Assembly (NCBI RefSeq): GCF_963576675.1
Contig: NC_088914.1
Location: forward strand, 84,380,441 to 84,444,440
DNA: 64,000 nucleotides
Direction of reading: 5' to 3'
DNA from: Euphorbia lathyris
Taxonomy: Eukaryota; Streptophyta; Magnoliopsida; Malpighiales; Euphorbiaceae
The notes beneath the pieces are model-generated. The model searched no databases and was not told the origin of the DNA. It saw only the letters and a list, made by a program, of their open reading frames with translations. How positions within the stretch are numbered: the first letter of the stretch is position 1; the number at the start of each line of letters is the position of its first letter. Below are positions 50,301 to 55,010 of this stretch, piece after piece. A program made the position numbers and the translations under genes.

Positions 50301-50677
50301 GCAACGATATGAATCCCATCGTCATCATCTCTATAATCATATCAAATCAAAAACATCACTAATTAAACTATATAAAATAAATAAATAAATAAAATCACTA
50401 ATTAATTATTAATTAAACCTGTTTCGATCTTTTCCATGGCTCTAACAAGAGATTTTCTTCTTCTTTTTGCGAGTAACTGACAGAGAAATTAATCAACTTC
50501 CATTTAATTATTATTATTAAACATAAAAAAAAACTAATTAATTAATTAAATACTTACTTCTCTGATGAAGTGAAGAACAGCTTCAAGAGAAAATGAAATT
50601 AAAATAATACACAAACAAATAATTGCAATTGCCCATGTTGGTGTAAACTGAAGTGAAGCATTTCCTTTTCGTTCCAT
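17260..50677 (-). CDS. MLO-family seven-transmembrane protein, complete 14-exon gene over 33.4 kb
   Basis: Exons, 5' to 3' on the minus strand: 50677-50558, 50476-50419, 50330-50137, 40997-40881, 33139-33079, 32974-32886, 21766-21692, 21612-21521, 19925-19876, 19782-19742, 19650-19477, 19393-19358, 19187-19059, 17646-17260. Every junction has GT-AG, phases agree, and the total is 1623 bp, 540 residues plus stop, normal for MLO. Seven hydrophobic segments are visible (about residues 15-31, 61-73, 140-160, 206-220, 269-282, 290-306, 347-410 covering the last two). Family motifs include FWFNRP, GTKLQ, TLPIYALVTQMG and the Trp-containing calmodulin-binding stretch near residues 425-445. MLO proteins act in the plasma membrane; different clades affect powdery mildew susceptibility, root thigmomorphogenesis or pollen tube reception. 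I cannot assign the clade. No disabling change is seen. Confidence 0.93.
17647..19058 (-). other. MLO intron 13 with a MITE
   Basis: 1.4-kb intron between TLPIYALVTQ and MGCGEKK. Apart from the inverted-repeat MITE at 18347-18619 it is AT-rich sequence in which I see nothing. Confidence 0.85.
18347..18619. mobile_element. MITE related to the 9729-10234 family
   Basis: Ends CTTAATGCATTAGGAGCTCC and the inverse of CTTAATACATTAGGAACTC, with CATGAAC/GTTCATG motifs inside both arms and a long T tract. Resembles the Mutator-like MITE at 9729-10234 but more diverged. The target duplication is not clear. Confidence 0.6.
19059..19925 (-). CDS. MLO exons 9-13: TM5 to TM7
   Basis: Five closely spaced exons separated by introns of 83-170 bp. 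Exon 9 (19925-19876) encodes LWIWMMCLLFIFFSAQ; exon 10 (19782-19742) FHDYYWLPFLPLM; exon 11 (19650-19477) starts LALAVGTKLQTIITKM and includes FWFNRPNLLLYLIQF; exon 12 (19393-19358) is the 12-residue NSFQLAFFTWGW; exon 13 (19187-19059) starts YEYGLRSC and ends TLPIYALVTQ. The tiny exon 12 is easily missed by gene finders. All splice sites are canonical. Confidence 0.93.
19981..20523 (+). mobile_element. Ty1/copia 3' fragment in MLO intron 8
   Basis: A 113-codon frame (19984-20325) is the end of copia RNase H (SATESEYKTVANATAELLWL, CDNVEAIYLTSN, ARTKHIEFDYHFVRE). A purine tract (about 20371-20387) and an LTR-like segment from TGGTTAGAGATAATT at 20388 to TTTCTCA at 20523 follow. The 5' part is missing. 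It lies antisense to MLO. Confidence 0.8.
21083..21400. mobile_element. Degenerate MITE in MLO intron 8
   Basis: Begins AGGTTTAATATATTTATTGCTCC, like the left end of the 9729-10234 MITE, followed by repeated phrases such as TTCATTCAATAACCCC. The right end is not resolved. Confidence 0.4.
21521..21766 (-). CDS. MLO exons 7 and 8
   Basis: Exon 7 (21766-21692) encodes ICFIRQFSHSASKSDYFTLR and on to FIL, matching the conserved block after TM4. Exon 8 (21612-21521) encodes ANYGESSNNFNFYEF...DDDFEQVVRI, the conserved cytosolic loop. They are separated by a 79-bp intron. The acceptor of exon 7 closes the 11.1-kb intron 6. Confidence 0.93.
22146..23528 (-). mobile_element. Pack-MULE carrying a lectin receptor kinase fragment
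   Basis: 1383 bp with long terminal inverted repeats (about 22146-22428 and 23270-23528). They share GGGTAAATTCC ends, ACGGAAATTGGCTTAACACC, and AGTGCTGACGTGGC or their inverses. The perfect 9-bp target duplication TACACTTTA flanks it (22137-22145, 23529-23537). Between the arms is host coding sequence and no transposase. This is the structure of a Mutator-like element that has captured a gene piece. It lies in MLO intron 6 in the same transcriptional sense as MLO. Confidence 0.9.
22557..23262 (-). pseudogene. Captured L-type lectin receptor-like kinase fragment
   Basis: An uninterrupted frame of about 235 codons, open from the inner edge of one inverted repeat to a TGA at 22557. It begins in the legume-lectin domain (NYILAVEFDTQKQNG, ADHIGINLNSV, then HKVWIDYNGKIQLMEVY, and YFGFAASTGD). 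It continues into a transmembrane segment (GVEIGILSLIMMTVLCVRVR) and a juxtamembrane region, and stops at the kinase glycine-rich loop (LGEGGFGVVYK). The first half of the lectin domain, the signal peptide and nearly the whole kinase are missing. This is a gene fragment with no evidence of function, although the open frame over 700 bp suggests a recent capture. Confidence 0.88.
23635..24133 (+). repeat. 5' LTR of copia A
   Basis: Starts TGTTAAAATGATAAAC, ends CTTTAACA. Contains a TA/TAAA microsatellite near 23690-23740. Confidence 0.85.
24192..25190 (+). pseudogene. Copia A gag remnant
   Basis: Starts MSDGLKLPYQYPQLTKTKYS and runs 99 codons to a stop at 24489. Homology continues in the same region (24531-24743, LRGEFEMMRMKKTKAI) and through the basic glycine/arginine-rich and zinc-knuckle part (about 24850-25115) in shifted frames. 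Stops and frameshifts make it a pseudogene. Confidence 0.8.
25200..26908 (+). pseudogene. Copia A protease-integrase remnant
   Basis: Three frames cover this stretch. 25271-25552 carries the end of the protease (GNIVFGDSSKVPIIGKG); just upstream the active-site motif reads LDNTASNHM, where the usual Asp-Thr/Ser-Gly triad is not kept. 25543-25917 holds the integrase zinc-finger region and the first catalytic Asp (HTDVCGP). 25943-26908 has the second Asp (SDRGGEY), the Glu (VVERKKR), the integrase C-terminal region and the start of reverse transcriptase (WVFKVKKDVNGEIV). A frameshift near 25915 separates the last two. Confidence 0.85.
27452..28201 (+). pseudogene. Copia A reverse transcriptase end and RNase H
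   Basis: 250 codons, near-identical to 22-771. It covers the TRPDILYAVSLVSRYM block, DSDWAGDKDDRKSTT, KYVTATSCVCHAIWL, DNKSALALA and an intact FTKPLK ending. The upstream reverse transcriptase (26909-27450) has stops and a deletion around 27030. Non-functional as part of a broken element. Confidence 0.85.
28215..28676 (+). repeat. 3' LTR of copia A, right copy
   Basis: Starts TGTTAAAATAATAAAC and ends CTATACTTTAACA. The last 13 bp were duplicated by SINE insertion. Confidence 0.88.
28677..28823 (-). mobile_element. tRNA-derived SINE
   Basis: 147 bp flanked by the 13-bp direct repeat CTATACTTTAACA (28664-28676 and 28824-28836). On the minus strand it has a tRNA-like head with an A-box-like CTTAGCCTAGTGGTTGAGAG and a B box GGTTCGAATC, then a unique body (ATCCGGGTCTGGTGGAG) and an A-rich tail on the side of the 28677 end. 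The left-copy locus (1216-1233) lacks it. It is not a functional tRNA gene: no cloverleaf is completed. Confidence 0.88.
28990..29462 (+). repeat. 5' LTR of copia B, right copy
   Basis: Homologous to 1382-1841. Contains a local tandem duplication of the segment AATTGAGCTTTGTAATAGG with its following GT run, which the left copy has only once. Confidence 0.85.
28990..32200 (+). mobile_element. Ty1/copia element B, right copy, 3'-truncated
   Basis: 5' LTR 28990-29462 (with expanded GT microsatellites, about 29297-29360), primer-binding site TGGTATCAGAATT from about 29469, gag remnant from 29556, and a zinc knuckle (CYNCSKYDHYATEC) near 30445. A protease remnant, then a direct jump from the integrase zinc-finger region (GKQFRTSFAKESMSRA, about 31150) into reverse transcriptase (WKIHQLDVKSSFLNG), so the catalytic integrase core is deleted. 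RNase H is present (DSDWGGDVDDRKSTTGF) to about 32200. No 3' LTR was found. Multiple stops. Confidence 0.88.
32200..32885 (+). mobile_element. Degenerate copia relic
   Basis: Fragments such as HTNAVKRILLYLNGASSHYL (about 32597-32670) and CKDDRKSTNGYIVFLGYKF (about 32733-32790) show a copia RNase H region of another family, full of stops and without termini. Confidence 0.65.
32886..33139 (-). CDS. MLO exons 5 and 6
   Basis: Exon 5 (33139-33079) encodes MRRWRAWEEETQSLEYQIAN, the conserved Trp/Glu-rich block after TM3. Exon 6 (32974-32886) encodes PRRFRLSYQTSFGRSHLKMW and on to HPLLIWL. A split codon (G/AT) joins them to Asp. The intron between is 104 bp. Confidence 0.93.
34311..35075 (+). pseudogene. 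Captured eIF3 subunit B fragment (first two coding exons)
   Basis: Exon 1 (34311-34432) starts ATGGCGGACG and encodes MADVMLMNDIEVRAAASGID and on to PPGENFGII. Exon 2 (34841-35075) continues with DDEDVYQEEQLDFEAGFGN, the RRM strand IIVVDNLPVIPRSKFERLEG and ends at CDTPQ. Donors (GTAGAT, GTATTC) and acceptor (TTGCAG) are canonical and the split codon gives Asn, so gene structure is preserved as genomic DNA. About 300 bp of pyrimidine-rich 5' leader came too. The remaining exons of this roughly 700-residue translation-initiation subunit are absent. It is antisense to the MLO transcript. Confidence 0.9.
35076..36834 (+). other. Helitron interior, no recognised gene
   Basis: Probably eIF3B intron sequence at first, then unassigned DNA. 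A stretch around 36050-36240 has AG/GT-like edges and could be another captured exon (QKIRKKQYDKILSNPKF or VPRKSAEGGTNI), but I cannot identify it. Confidence 0.4.
36835..37118. mobile_element. MITE nested in the Helitron
   Basis: Inverted arms: AGTATCAATTTAGGCTC near the left, with the inverse GAGCCTAAATTGATACT near the right, plus ACGTACAAAATAG and its inverse. The ends read CCTATGG...CCATAG. Target duplication unclear. Confidence 0.7.
37400..37562. mobile_element. MITE terminus related to the 3748-4335 family
   Basis: Has the GGAGTAAAATTGC and AGGGATATTTTTACACCTTATC motifs that form the right end of that element; the other end is missing. Confidence 0.5.
37940..38740. other. Unassigned interspersed repeat
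   Basis: Contains repeated GAGCT/AGCTCG-type phrases (CGAGCTAGCTTGCTC, CGTGAACAAATTGATAA, CACGAGC inverse forms) typical of a common plant non-autonomous repeat. I could not define ends. Confidence 0.35.
38740..40500 (+). mobile_element. Degenerate Ty1/copia element
   Basis: LTR-like sequence with a 17-bp C tract (about 38950) ends near 39065, followed by the primer-binding site TGTATCAGAGTT. Gag pieces include a zinc knuckle CTYCDTTGYKKDTCYKKHGY (about 39548-39607). Integrase pieces follow: WHKRLGHSSSQRMQKL (39713), SDNGIEFHMFDFYANLG (40070) and VTSALLLQSSLPKTFFPFDV (40197). Many stops; reverse transcriptase and the 3' LTR are not found. Confidence 0.8.
40675..41360. repeat. Right partner of the duplicated MLO exon 4 region
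   Basis: Paralogous to 3235-4450 minus its MITE. Contains functional exon 4 and about 200-360 bp of intron on each side. Confidence 0.85.
40881..40997 (-). CDS. MLO exon 4: TM3
   Basis: 39 codons, GMVSLISREGVGQLKNFISV and on to MFLGMAK, in phase with exons 3 and 5. It encodes the conserved third membrane segment, with the usual LAVFHV motif kept here but not in the orphan copy at 3448-3564. Confidence 0.93.
41380..42280. other. LTR-like remnants, family unknown
   Basis: Phrases such as ACATTCGAGCCCGTAAAAG and GTCTAAAAGATAAGG resemble text at 45640-45790 and 49665-49740, suggesting scattered pieces of one LTR family. No domains or termini are resolved. Confidence 0.35.
42545..43470. repeat. 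Three tandem foldback units (284-318 bp)
   Basis: Three head-to-tail copies; the phrase TATATGCATGAG recurs with ends at 42850, 43134 and 43452. Each unit is itself an inverted repeat: GTTTAGTCCTCGTATTTT, CCTTTTTCTCGAT, GTTTAGTCTTTCCGTC and their inverses GACTAAACAG, ATCGAGAAAAAGG. The apparent reading frames (42605-42847, 42868-43068, 43079-43363, 43090-43311) are repeat artefacts. Confidence 0.85.
43822..44846 (-). mobile_element. 5'-truncated L1, minus orientation
   Basis: A poly-T run at 43822-43831 is the inverted A-tail; CAAACTTG flanks both sides (43814-43821, 44847-44854), a short target duplication. The minus-strand frame ending at 43866 encodes the same zf-RVT and RNase H regions as the L1 at 13993-15185, with clear amino-acid divergence. 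Confidence 0.85.
43866..44846 (-). CDS. L1 ORF2 C-terminal fragment
   Basis: About 325 open codons: IPYRIRSFLWLGVKDRLLTN, a CSRC...HALRDC knuckle, then RNase H (LNTDGSCLISGRIAAGGVLR, AELWGILSG, SDNKEAIDMIS) and a LPRLIPG end. Endonuclease and reverse transcriptase are absent. In sense with MLO, within intron 3; the first methionine of the open frame lies in host sequence. Confidence 0.85.
   Translation of the reverse strand, partial: KIPYRIRSFLWLGVKDRLLTNADRHRRHLAVSGACSRCTGHIETLCHALRDCSKSIEVWKKVLPPHILPSFLAHPETDWFYFGVSGKLLANLEHGDIIFAIICHQIWKWRNEEIFGERKVLNHNLSEFFSKKLLSVIDSFKGDSLARATQKKEVHLVGWVRPKDGVVKLNTDGSCLISGRIAAGGVLRDGGGAWLSGFTHNLGMGSSFSAELWGILSGIKLARSLGVKRLSVESDNKEAIDMISDNHAICLNSQNLIKAIRRLVSVFESVDFRHIYREQNRIADRLAAAGHEGMLGVTTLSSPLSFLSSLLLEDRVGVSFPRLIPG
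44880..45990 (+). other. Unassigned region with LTR-like and coding-like pieces
   Basis: A 130-codon open frame (45343-45735) and shorter ones have no domain I recognise. The 3' part (about 45640-45830) resembles the LTR-like pieces at 41400 and 49670. The last 100-150 bp before 45994 (ending ACTCTTTCA) is probably the 5' LTR of copia C, but its start cannot be fixed without the 3' LTR. Confidence 0.4.
45995..49675 (+). mobile_element. Ty1/copia element C, 3'-truncated
   Basis: Primer-binding-like TGGTATGGAGCC at 45995, then one long gag-pol frame. The element stops inside the RNase H region at about 49665, and no 3' LTR follows; the next sequence resembles unrelated LTR pieces. It lies antisense to MLO in intron 3. 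Confidence 0.88.
46076..49675 (+). CDS. Copia gag-pol polyprotein, missing most of RNase H
   Basis: 1199 codons without a stop. Order: gag (about residues 20-220), zinc knuckle CHNCKGTGHIAKQC (about 275), protease WLLDSGATHHLT (about 318, active site intact), integrase zinc-finger (WHARLGHANY, about 450) and core with all three acidic residues (CSDVWGP, SDWGGEF, CAERKHR). The reverse transcriptase has QLDVSNAFLHG and the catalytic YVDDILVTG (about 1055). It ends after ITRPDICYAVNKVSQFLHS with a foreign SERS tail. Reverse transcriptase is complete but RNase H is lost, so the element cannot be autonomous. The intact frame suggests truncation was recent. Confidence 0.92.
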   Translation: MANTNSAQCSSNANSPSFSSLTSQISEKLTPTNYLIWKTQILPILKGHKLASHIDSSKPVPPKNLPTGAPNLAFEEWEQKDQQVLSLIISSLTKGVIPQIVGAETAATAWDKLTKSYSVGSKAMKRDLKLRLHELRQNNDTVVVYLHRAKSISDELTALQSPIESDEFISTILQGLNDPYKPFTRALNARHEEISFDDLTGLLLSEERQINRENMAASFTPSVHYSARTQGRGWSRARSHSFPPSTGRGILPLPHYSKQIRSSSSPLDVTSLTCHNCKGTGHIAKQCPSPRFPRNQRTSFKPASNMVVSSHSASTDWLLDSGATHHLTADLGNLHVHNEYSGPEEVVVGNGHSIPISHIGNSSFSISNVPVKFQQILHVPKTVNNLLSVSSLTQSNPISIEFFANHFVLKDLKTKKEIYRGFNKHGLYTMSLPSPNPSRVQAFNISLPLWHARLGHANYPIVKKTVALNNLKFDSNKDISLCDSCCVSKAHRLPFTSSSFVASYPLELVCSDVWGPAPVNSHDNFRFYVTFYDHYSKFTWLFFIRYKSEVFNVFVKFRTLVEKYFNRPIINFQSDWGGEFQALSKYLSDHGINQRVSCPYTPEQNGCAERKHRHIIETGLSLLSHAKLPNQFWTYAFDCAIYVINRLPSKLLDYKTPYEKLFGCVPDYNLFRPFGCLCYPWLKPYNSNKLLPRSRKCIFLGYSKVHKGYKCYDLLNNKFFISRHVIFNEQEFPYQMLEREWHLESDSNHSNVPVSVTFPAATQPFAAIPPTAPTHPPNYSPNTITSPIRDIIPFHPTPVPPPTQILPNTTQPPAQTTKKVQPTRKVQPTRNHPMVTRKQTGSLKPKALQSITTVPTPSCYTQAMKSPEWRDAMREEYNALITNGTWELVPEHEAANTIGSLWVYRVKLNPDGTISRHKARLVAKGYHQRPGFDYDQTFSPVIKPTTIRLILSIAVTYSWSIKQLDVSNAFLHGTLDEVVYMQQPPGFVHPDYPNHVCKLKKSLYGLKQAPRMWHRCLTQALSSLGFQSSKADSSLYFLRLNGIQLYCLIYVDDILVTGNCTTSIDKLVKELQRRFAIRDLGRLSYFLGMEASWKNNNLHLCHQKYITDILQKSKMDESKGISTPSCTSTKLSRDVGEPFSDPGLYRRIVGGLQYATITRPDICYAVNKVSQFLHSPTLDHWKAVKRILRYLKFTPSERS
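50137..50677 (-). CDS. MLO exons 1-3: start codon, TM1 and TM2
   Basis: Exon 1 (50677-50558) starts MERKGNASLQFTPTWAIAII and includes TM1. The upstream frame is AT-rich without another plausible start, and the Thr-Pro-Thr-Trp motif just before TM1 is the usual MLO N-terminus. Exon 2 (50476-50419) encodes LLAKRRRKSLVRAMEKIET. Exon 3 (50330-50137) encodes TM2 (MMTMGFISLLLT), SEVPISKICV, and a luminal loop rich in Cys and His ending SFCQAK. Introns are 81 and 88 bp. Confidence 0.93.
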
Positions 50678-51072
50678 ATTAATCTTTGGAAATTTATTAA
50701 TTAATTGATCTTTTATAATGTAATTATGAACTAATTAATTAGTATTTATTTATTCATCAAGAATTTTAATGCAATGGGACAAGCTAGCTATCTTAATTTC
50801 TATTAATGGGATTGAAAGAAAATGAGAATTTTTATTTTTTGATTTTTGTCTAAGTTTGGGAAATATGTTTGAGTAGGATTTTATCTTCCAATTTTTCTCA
50901 ATTGAATTATTTATTGTCAATTTTGAAGGAATTAGAACCACTACAGTCTGCCATGGACACCAGTTTTTCAACGATTATATTAACAATTTTTTTTTGTTTG
51001 TTTTGTTTAGATTTTATTTCTAAGGATCATTTAGTTAAATAAAATCACCCTAAAAATACTTGAAATAGTAAG
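50678..51072 (-). promoter_or_regulatory. MLO 5' flank between ATG and the gypsy LTR
   Basis: Only 395 bp of native upstream DNA remain before the retrotransposon. It is AT-rich. A TATA-like TTATAAAAG occurs on the minus strand about 35-45 bp upstream of the ATG, which would give a very short leader. I cannot tell whether this or the LTR drives the gene. Confidence 0.4.
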
Positions 51073-52726
51073 TGTTAGACGAGGTGCCGCGGCCTAATCT
51101 CCCGGGCGGACCGGGGGTGGACAACCTCATGGCGACGTAAGCAGTGATTGGCGCCGAAAGCAACCAATCGCGGAATCAAGCTGCTCGGCAGGACCGGAGC
51201 TCGGAGATATGGAAGAGTCGCCACCCACGAATGGGAAAATGAACACCGATCCCTTGCGGGAGACCGGTGTGGGTTCGGAAAACTTAGGTACGAGCCGAGA
51301 AGGCTAGCTCCTTTCCGGAGAAAGGCTACTAGGCACCCCGACATCGCCCGGTTATGAACCACCGGCCTCCTACTCAGCATGTTAGGCGATAACGGACTAA
51401 TCGTATACTTCTTTAAGTTTAAAATTCATTTGAAACCATTTTCTTTCTCTTTTTGGAAACCATTTTGAGCATATGATATTGAAAAGCCACATCAGTAAAG
51501 AATCACCCATTTATGTTTATACATACACAGAGAGGGGGAAGAAAGAAGTGATTTATTTACAACCGTATTTAAATGTTATGTTGTGTGTCTATTCTACATT
51601 AACTTATTTCCCCAAAACGATGTTTATTACCTGGTTCGCACCTTAATCGCCGTTGGAACGATTTAGGTACGTTTTAAAACCCCGTTTGATGAAGCTTACC
51701 CGAGTCGCCGTTGGAACGACTCGAGTAATTGAAAACGTTAAAGTAAAAGCTTTTTAATAAGAAAACGTGGTTAAACATACAAGTCAATTTTATTTTGTAC
51801 AAATTCATTAAGAAAGCGATTCAAAATCTCCATTATTAACAAAGAAAACGATTTTGATTACAATGTTAGCTTAATCCGTCGTTGGAACGGACTAAGGTTT
51901 TAAAACGTGGTGTTTAGAAAACGATTTGAAATATCAACCAAAATGACTCTATTTATCTACATTAGAGATTTAAGAAAGCTCATTAGCTTAAATAATTTAA
52001 TTGAAAACTCTCTTTTTGTGACTTATTTTCCCCACTTATTTAATGGACTCTCTAACTATTATAATTACATCAATAAACACATTTAGGCCCAAAATTTAAT
52101 TTTTCCAAGTGAAGCCCATTTGAAACATGGACTTATAAATGACCAAAAGAAATAAAGAAAATAATATAGATATATATTTACACATTTTAGCCCAAAAGAC
52201 ATAAAATAAGAGTAAAAGAAAATATATTATCTAATACATATATAAGAAAGAATAATGAAAATAATATATTTATACTTTAAACATAAAAAAATAGTGAATG
52301 AAATTCATAAATAGGAAAATAGCCTTTATCACTCAAAATAATTTTATTTAACAATAATTAAGATAACCCAAATATACCCCAAAACTATATATATATACAT
52401 AACTAATATAATCCTAATGTCAAAAAGACTATATGTTCATCCCCCAATATCTACTAATTATCTCCCAAAATGCCCAAGTAAATAACATTTAAAATAGAAT
52501 TTAATGTAATTTAAATGAATAATAATAAAAAGAAAGTAATATGTACATATACAAAAAAATTAGAATAAAAAATGGAATACCAATCTCCTAAAATAATTAT
52601 ATATGTTGAAGTTTTAAAACAATTTGAAAAGAATATATTACATTATTATATATTTATATACTAAGGATTAAAAGTCTAAAAGTTAAGAAAAAGGGACCGA
52701 AATGGTATTTTTTACATTTTGGCAGA

Positions 52727-52753
52727 TTTACCGACGGAAAATCCGTCGGTAAA
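52727..52753. repeat. Perfect 12-bp-arm palindrome
   Basis: TTTACCGACGGA, a 3-base AAA spacer, then TCCGTCGGTAAA. It stands out in AT-rich U5 sequence. Confidence 0.9.
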
Positions 52754-53425
52754 CAGCATTTAGTGACAGAATTGGCAAATTACAGCAGCACTCCAATATT
52801 TTTCAGATTTATTCAAAAGCTTTAAATTAAATCTAATTCAATCGTTTTGGACTTCCGAACTACCAAAGATGGATCATAGTCGAAAACGGAAGTTCCTAAA
52901 ACGATGTTTTTATTTTAAAATGTTATTTGAAAACCTCTTTTAAATTAAAAACTTATAATTACAACATTTTCGACACCCGAACTACCTTTTTATCGGATCA
53001 CGGTTCGTATTGGGATATCCAAAACGAGGTTTTTATTTTAAAACAAAACCCGAGTTTTATTTAACACGAAACGAAAATTAAATAAATACGTTAATTAAAT
53101 AAAACGTGACAAAATAAATAAATAACTAAAGGAATAAAAACTATAGCATAAAAAAAATAAATAGAAGGAGAGAATATAAAATAAAGAGTCTAGTCCTCGG
53201 ATAATACCTTTGATTCGGTATCTGACAGTCGAAGCCGATTGATTCCACGAACCGCGAGCTCCCGATATTAATAAAAATTTAGTAAAAATTGAACTTAGGA
53301 AATTTGGAATTTTTGAGAAAAAAAAATATTTTTCTCAAAAAAAATCCACTCTCTCTCTCTAAAAATGTTTAGAGTGAGAAAGTTTTCCCCCTCCAAAGGC
53401 CCCTTTTACCTTGGGATCCGTGCCC

Positions 53426-53433
53426 TTATATAG
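53426..53433 (-). promoter_or_regulatory. Probable LTR TATA box
   Basis: CTATATAAG on the minus strand, directly downstream of the palindrome array. It would start transcription toward lower coordinates, through U5 and on toward MLO. Confidence 0.65.
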
Positions 53434-53452
53434 GGAAACGGATCCCGGAACA

Positions 53453-53690
53453 ATGGGCGACGCCCAAAAAAAATTGGGCGTCGCCCATTGTGGTTGGGCG
53501 GCCGCCCAACAATAGTTGGGTGGCCGCCCAACAATGTTGGGCGATCGCCCAACTTTCGTTGGGCGATCGCCCAACGGCGTTGGGCGAGCGCCCAACGCGA
53601 GGTTGGGCGCCCGCGCCCAACCCTCGTCGGGCGTCCGCCCGACGCGTTGGGCGTTCGCCCGACGTGGTTGGGTGCCCGCCCGGCGACCCC
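53453..53690. repeat. Array of about eleven CpG-rich palindromes in U3
   Basis: Successive 14-18 bp palindromes of the form TTGGGCG-NN-CGCCCAA (centres GA, TC, GC, AT, AT, AG, and others) spaced 20-30 bp apart, with the last copies diverging to TCGGGCG...CGCCCGA. The long open frames here on both strands (53359-54125) result from the GC-rich repeats. Confidence 0.9.
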
Positions 53691-54101
53691 CGGGGCGTGC
53701 CCCGCGCCGTCGGACGCGTGCACTCCGTGACAGCCGAGCGCGCGTTCCGCGCAGCTAGACTCTCGCGCGTCGCGGCCGCCGAACGCGCGCCTCGCGCCGC
53801 CAGGCACGTGTGCTCAACGGCCCACGAGGGCGGGCACCGCCAGCGGTCCCAGGCATTGCCCCGGGCGTCGAGAGCGTGCCACTCGCGGTGCGTCCGACGG
53901 ACGCCGCGCGCACGTCTCGAGTCGTCAAGCGGGCGTTCGACCATCGTCGTCCGCGTGCGGGATGCCGTTGCGTGCCCGCGCCGTGCCGTTAATTTTCCTC
54001 AGCTTATTATTCTTTATATATTTTTCAAAACTTCCGGAATCAATCGCTTCGACCGTCTTGTTTCAGGTTTTCGTCACAGGTCCTCCGACTCGGTGTCTAC
54101 A
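53691..54101 (-). other. GC-rich distal U3
   Basis: Strongly CpG-rich to about 53990, then AT-rich to the LTR edge. No gene is supported. Confidence 0.6.
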
Positions 54102-54289
54102 GTTGCCCTTACTTTTCTATTTTGACAGTGATGTGTGTGGTTCGAAAACGTTTTTGCTAACGTAACACATGCAATGTAAAACATATAAAAGTAAAAGTCA
54201 CGTAACGAGTAGGAGGAAACATACCTGACCTTTGCGCTGCGCGCTCTGGCGTTGCTCTCTGACTGCATCAGACTCTGCTTCGGGCTGCA

Positions 54290-54640
54290 CCCTAGTTCAC
54301 GATCGCGGGGATAATGGCTAAATAGCTACCCTAGTTTATGACCGCGGGGATAATGGCTATACGGCTACCCTATTTCAAGATTACGGGGATACCTGATTTA
54401 CGACTATGGGGATAATGGCTAAACCGCTACCCTATTTCAAGATCGCGGGGATAATGGCTAAACAGCTACCCTATTTCAAGATCACGGGGATAATGGCTAA
54501 AAAGCTACCCTATTTCAAGATTACGGGGATAATGGCTAAACTGCTACCCTATTTCAAGATTACGGGGATAATGGCTAAACAGCTACCCTGATTTACGACT
54601 GTGGGGATAATGGCTAAACCGCTACCCTAGTCTACGATCT
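54290..54640. repeat. Minisatellite, about nine 39-40 bp units
   Basis: Units of the type ACGGGGATAATGGCTAAACA followed by GCTACCCTATTTCAAGATT, with one truncated unit. It lies in the untranslated region between the LTR and the antisense gene. Confidence 0.9.
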
Positions 54641-54642
54641 TA

Positions 54643-55010
54643 GGTAAATATGGCTCAAAAGCAACTCCGGTCTGCGACCATGAGTCAGATGGCTCAAAAG
54701 CAACTCCGATCTGCGACCGTGAGTCAGATGGCTCAAAAGCAACTCCAGTCTGCGACCGTGAGTCAGATGGCTCAAAAGCAACTCCGGTCTGCGACCGTGA
54801 GTCAGATGGCTCAAAAGCAACTCCGGTCTGCGACCGTGAGTCAGATGGCTCAAAAGCAACTCCGGTCTGCGACCGTGAGTCAAATGGCTCAAAAGCAACT
54901 CCGGTCTGCGACCGAGAGTCAAATGGCTCAAAAGCAACTCCGGTCTGCGACCGAGAGTCAAATGGCTCAAAAGCAACTTCGGTCTGCGACCGTGAGTCAA
55001 ATGGCAAAAA
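54643..55010. repeat. Minisatellite, about nine 39-bp units
   Basis: Unit GCAACTCCGGTCTGCGACCG plus TGAGTCAGATGGCTCAAAA, highly uniform. Because 39 is divisible by 3, three overlapping frames stay open through it (54627-55007, 54632-55075, 54650-55066); these are not genes. Confidence 0.93.

Larger units (their letters stand above)
51073..54101 (-). repeat. 3' LTR of the Tat element, 3.03 kb
   Basis: On the minus strand it begins TGTAGACACCGAGTCGG and ends CGTCTAACA. U3 (about 53434-54101) is very GC-rich; R/U5 is AT-rich until a conserved GC-rich tail (51073-51370) with GAGTCGCCACC-type text. Repeated GTCGCCGTTGGAACGACT phrases occur near 51645-51720 and 51880. Confidence 0.88.

Noticed and set aside
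53359..54125. Several long frames on both strands (up to 211 codons)
   Set aside because: Produced by the GC-rich palindrome array in the LTR; low-complexity Arg/Pro/Gly proteins with no domains.
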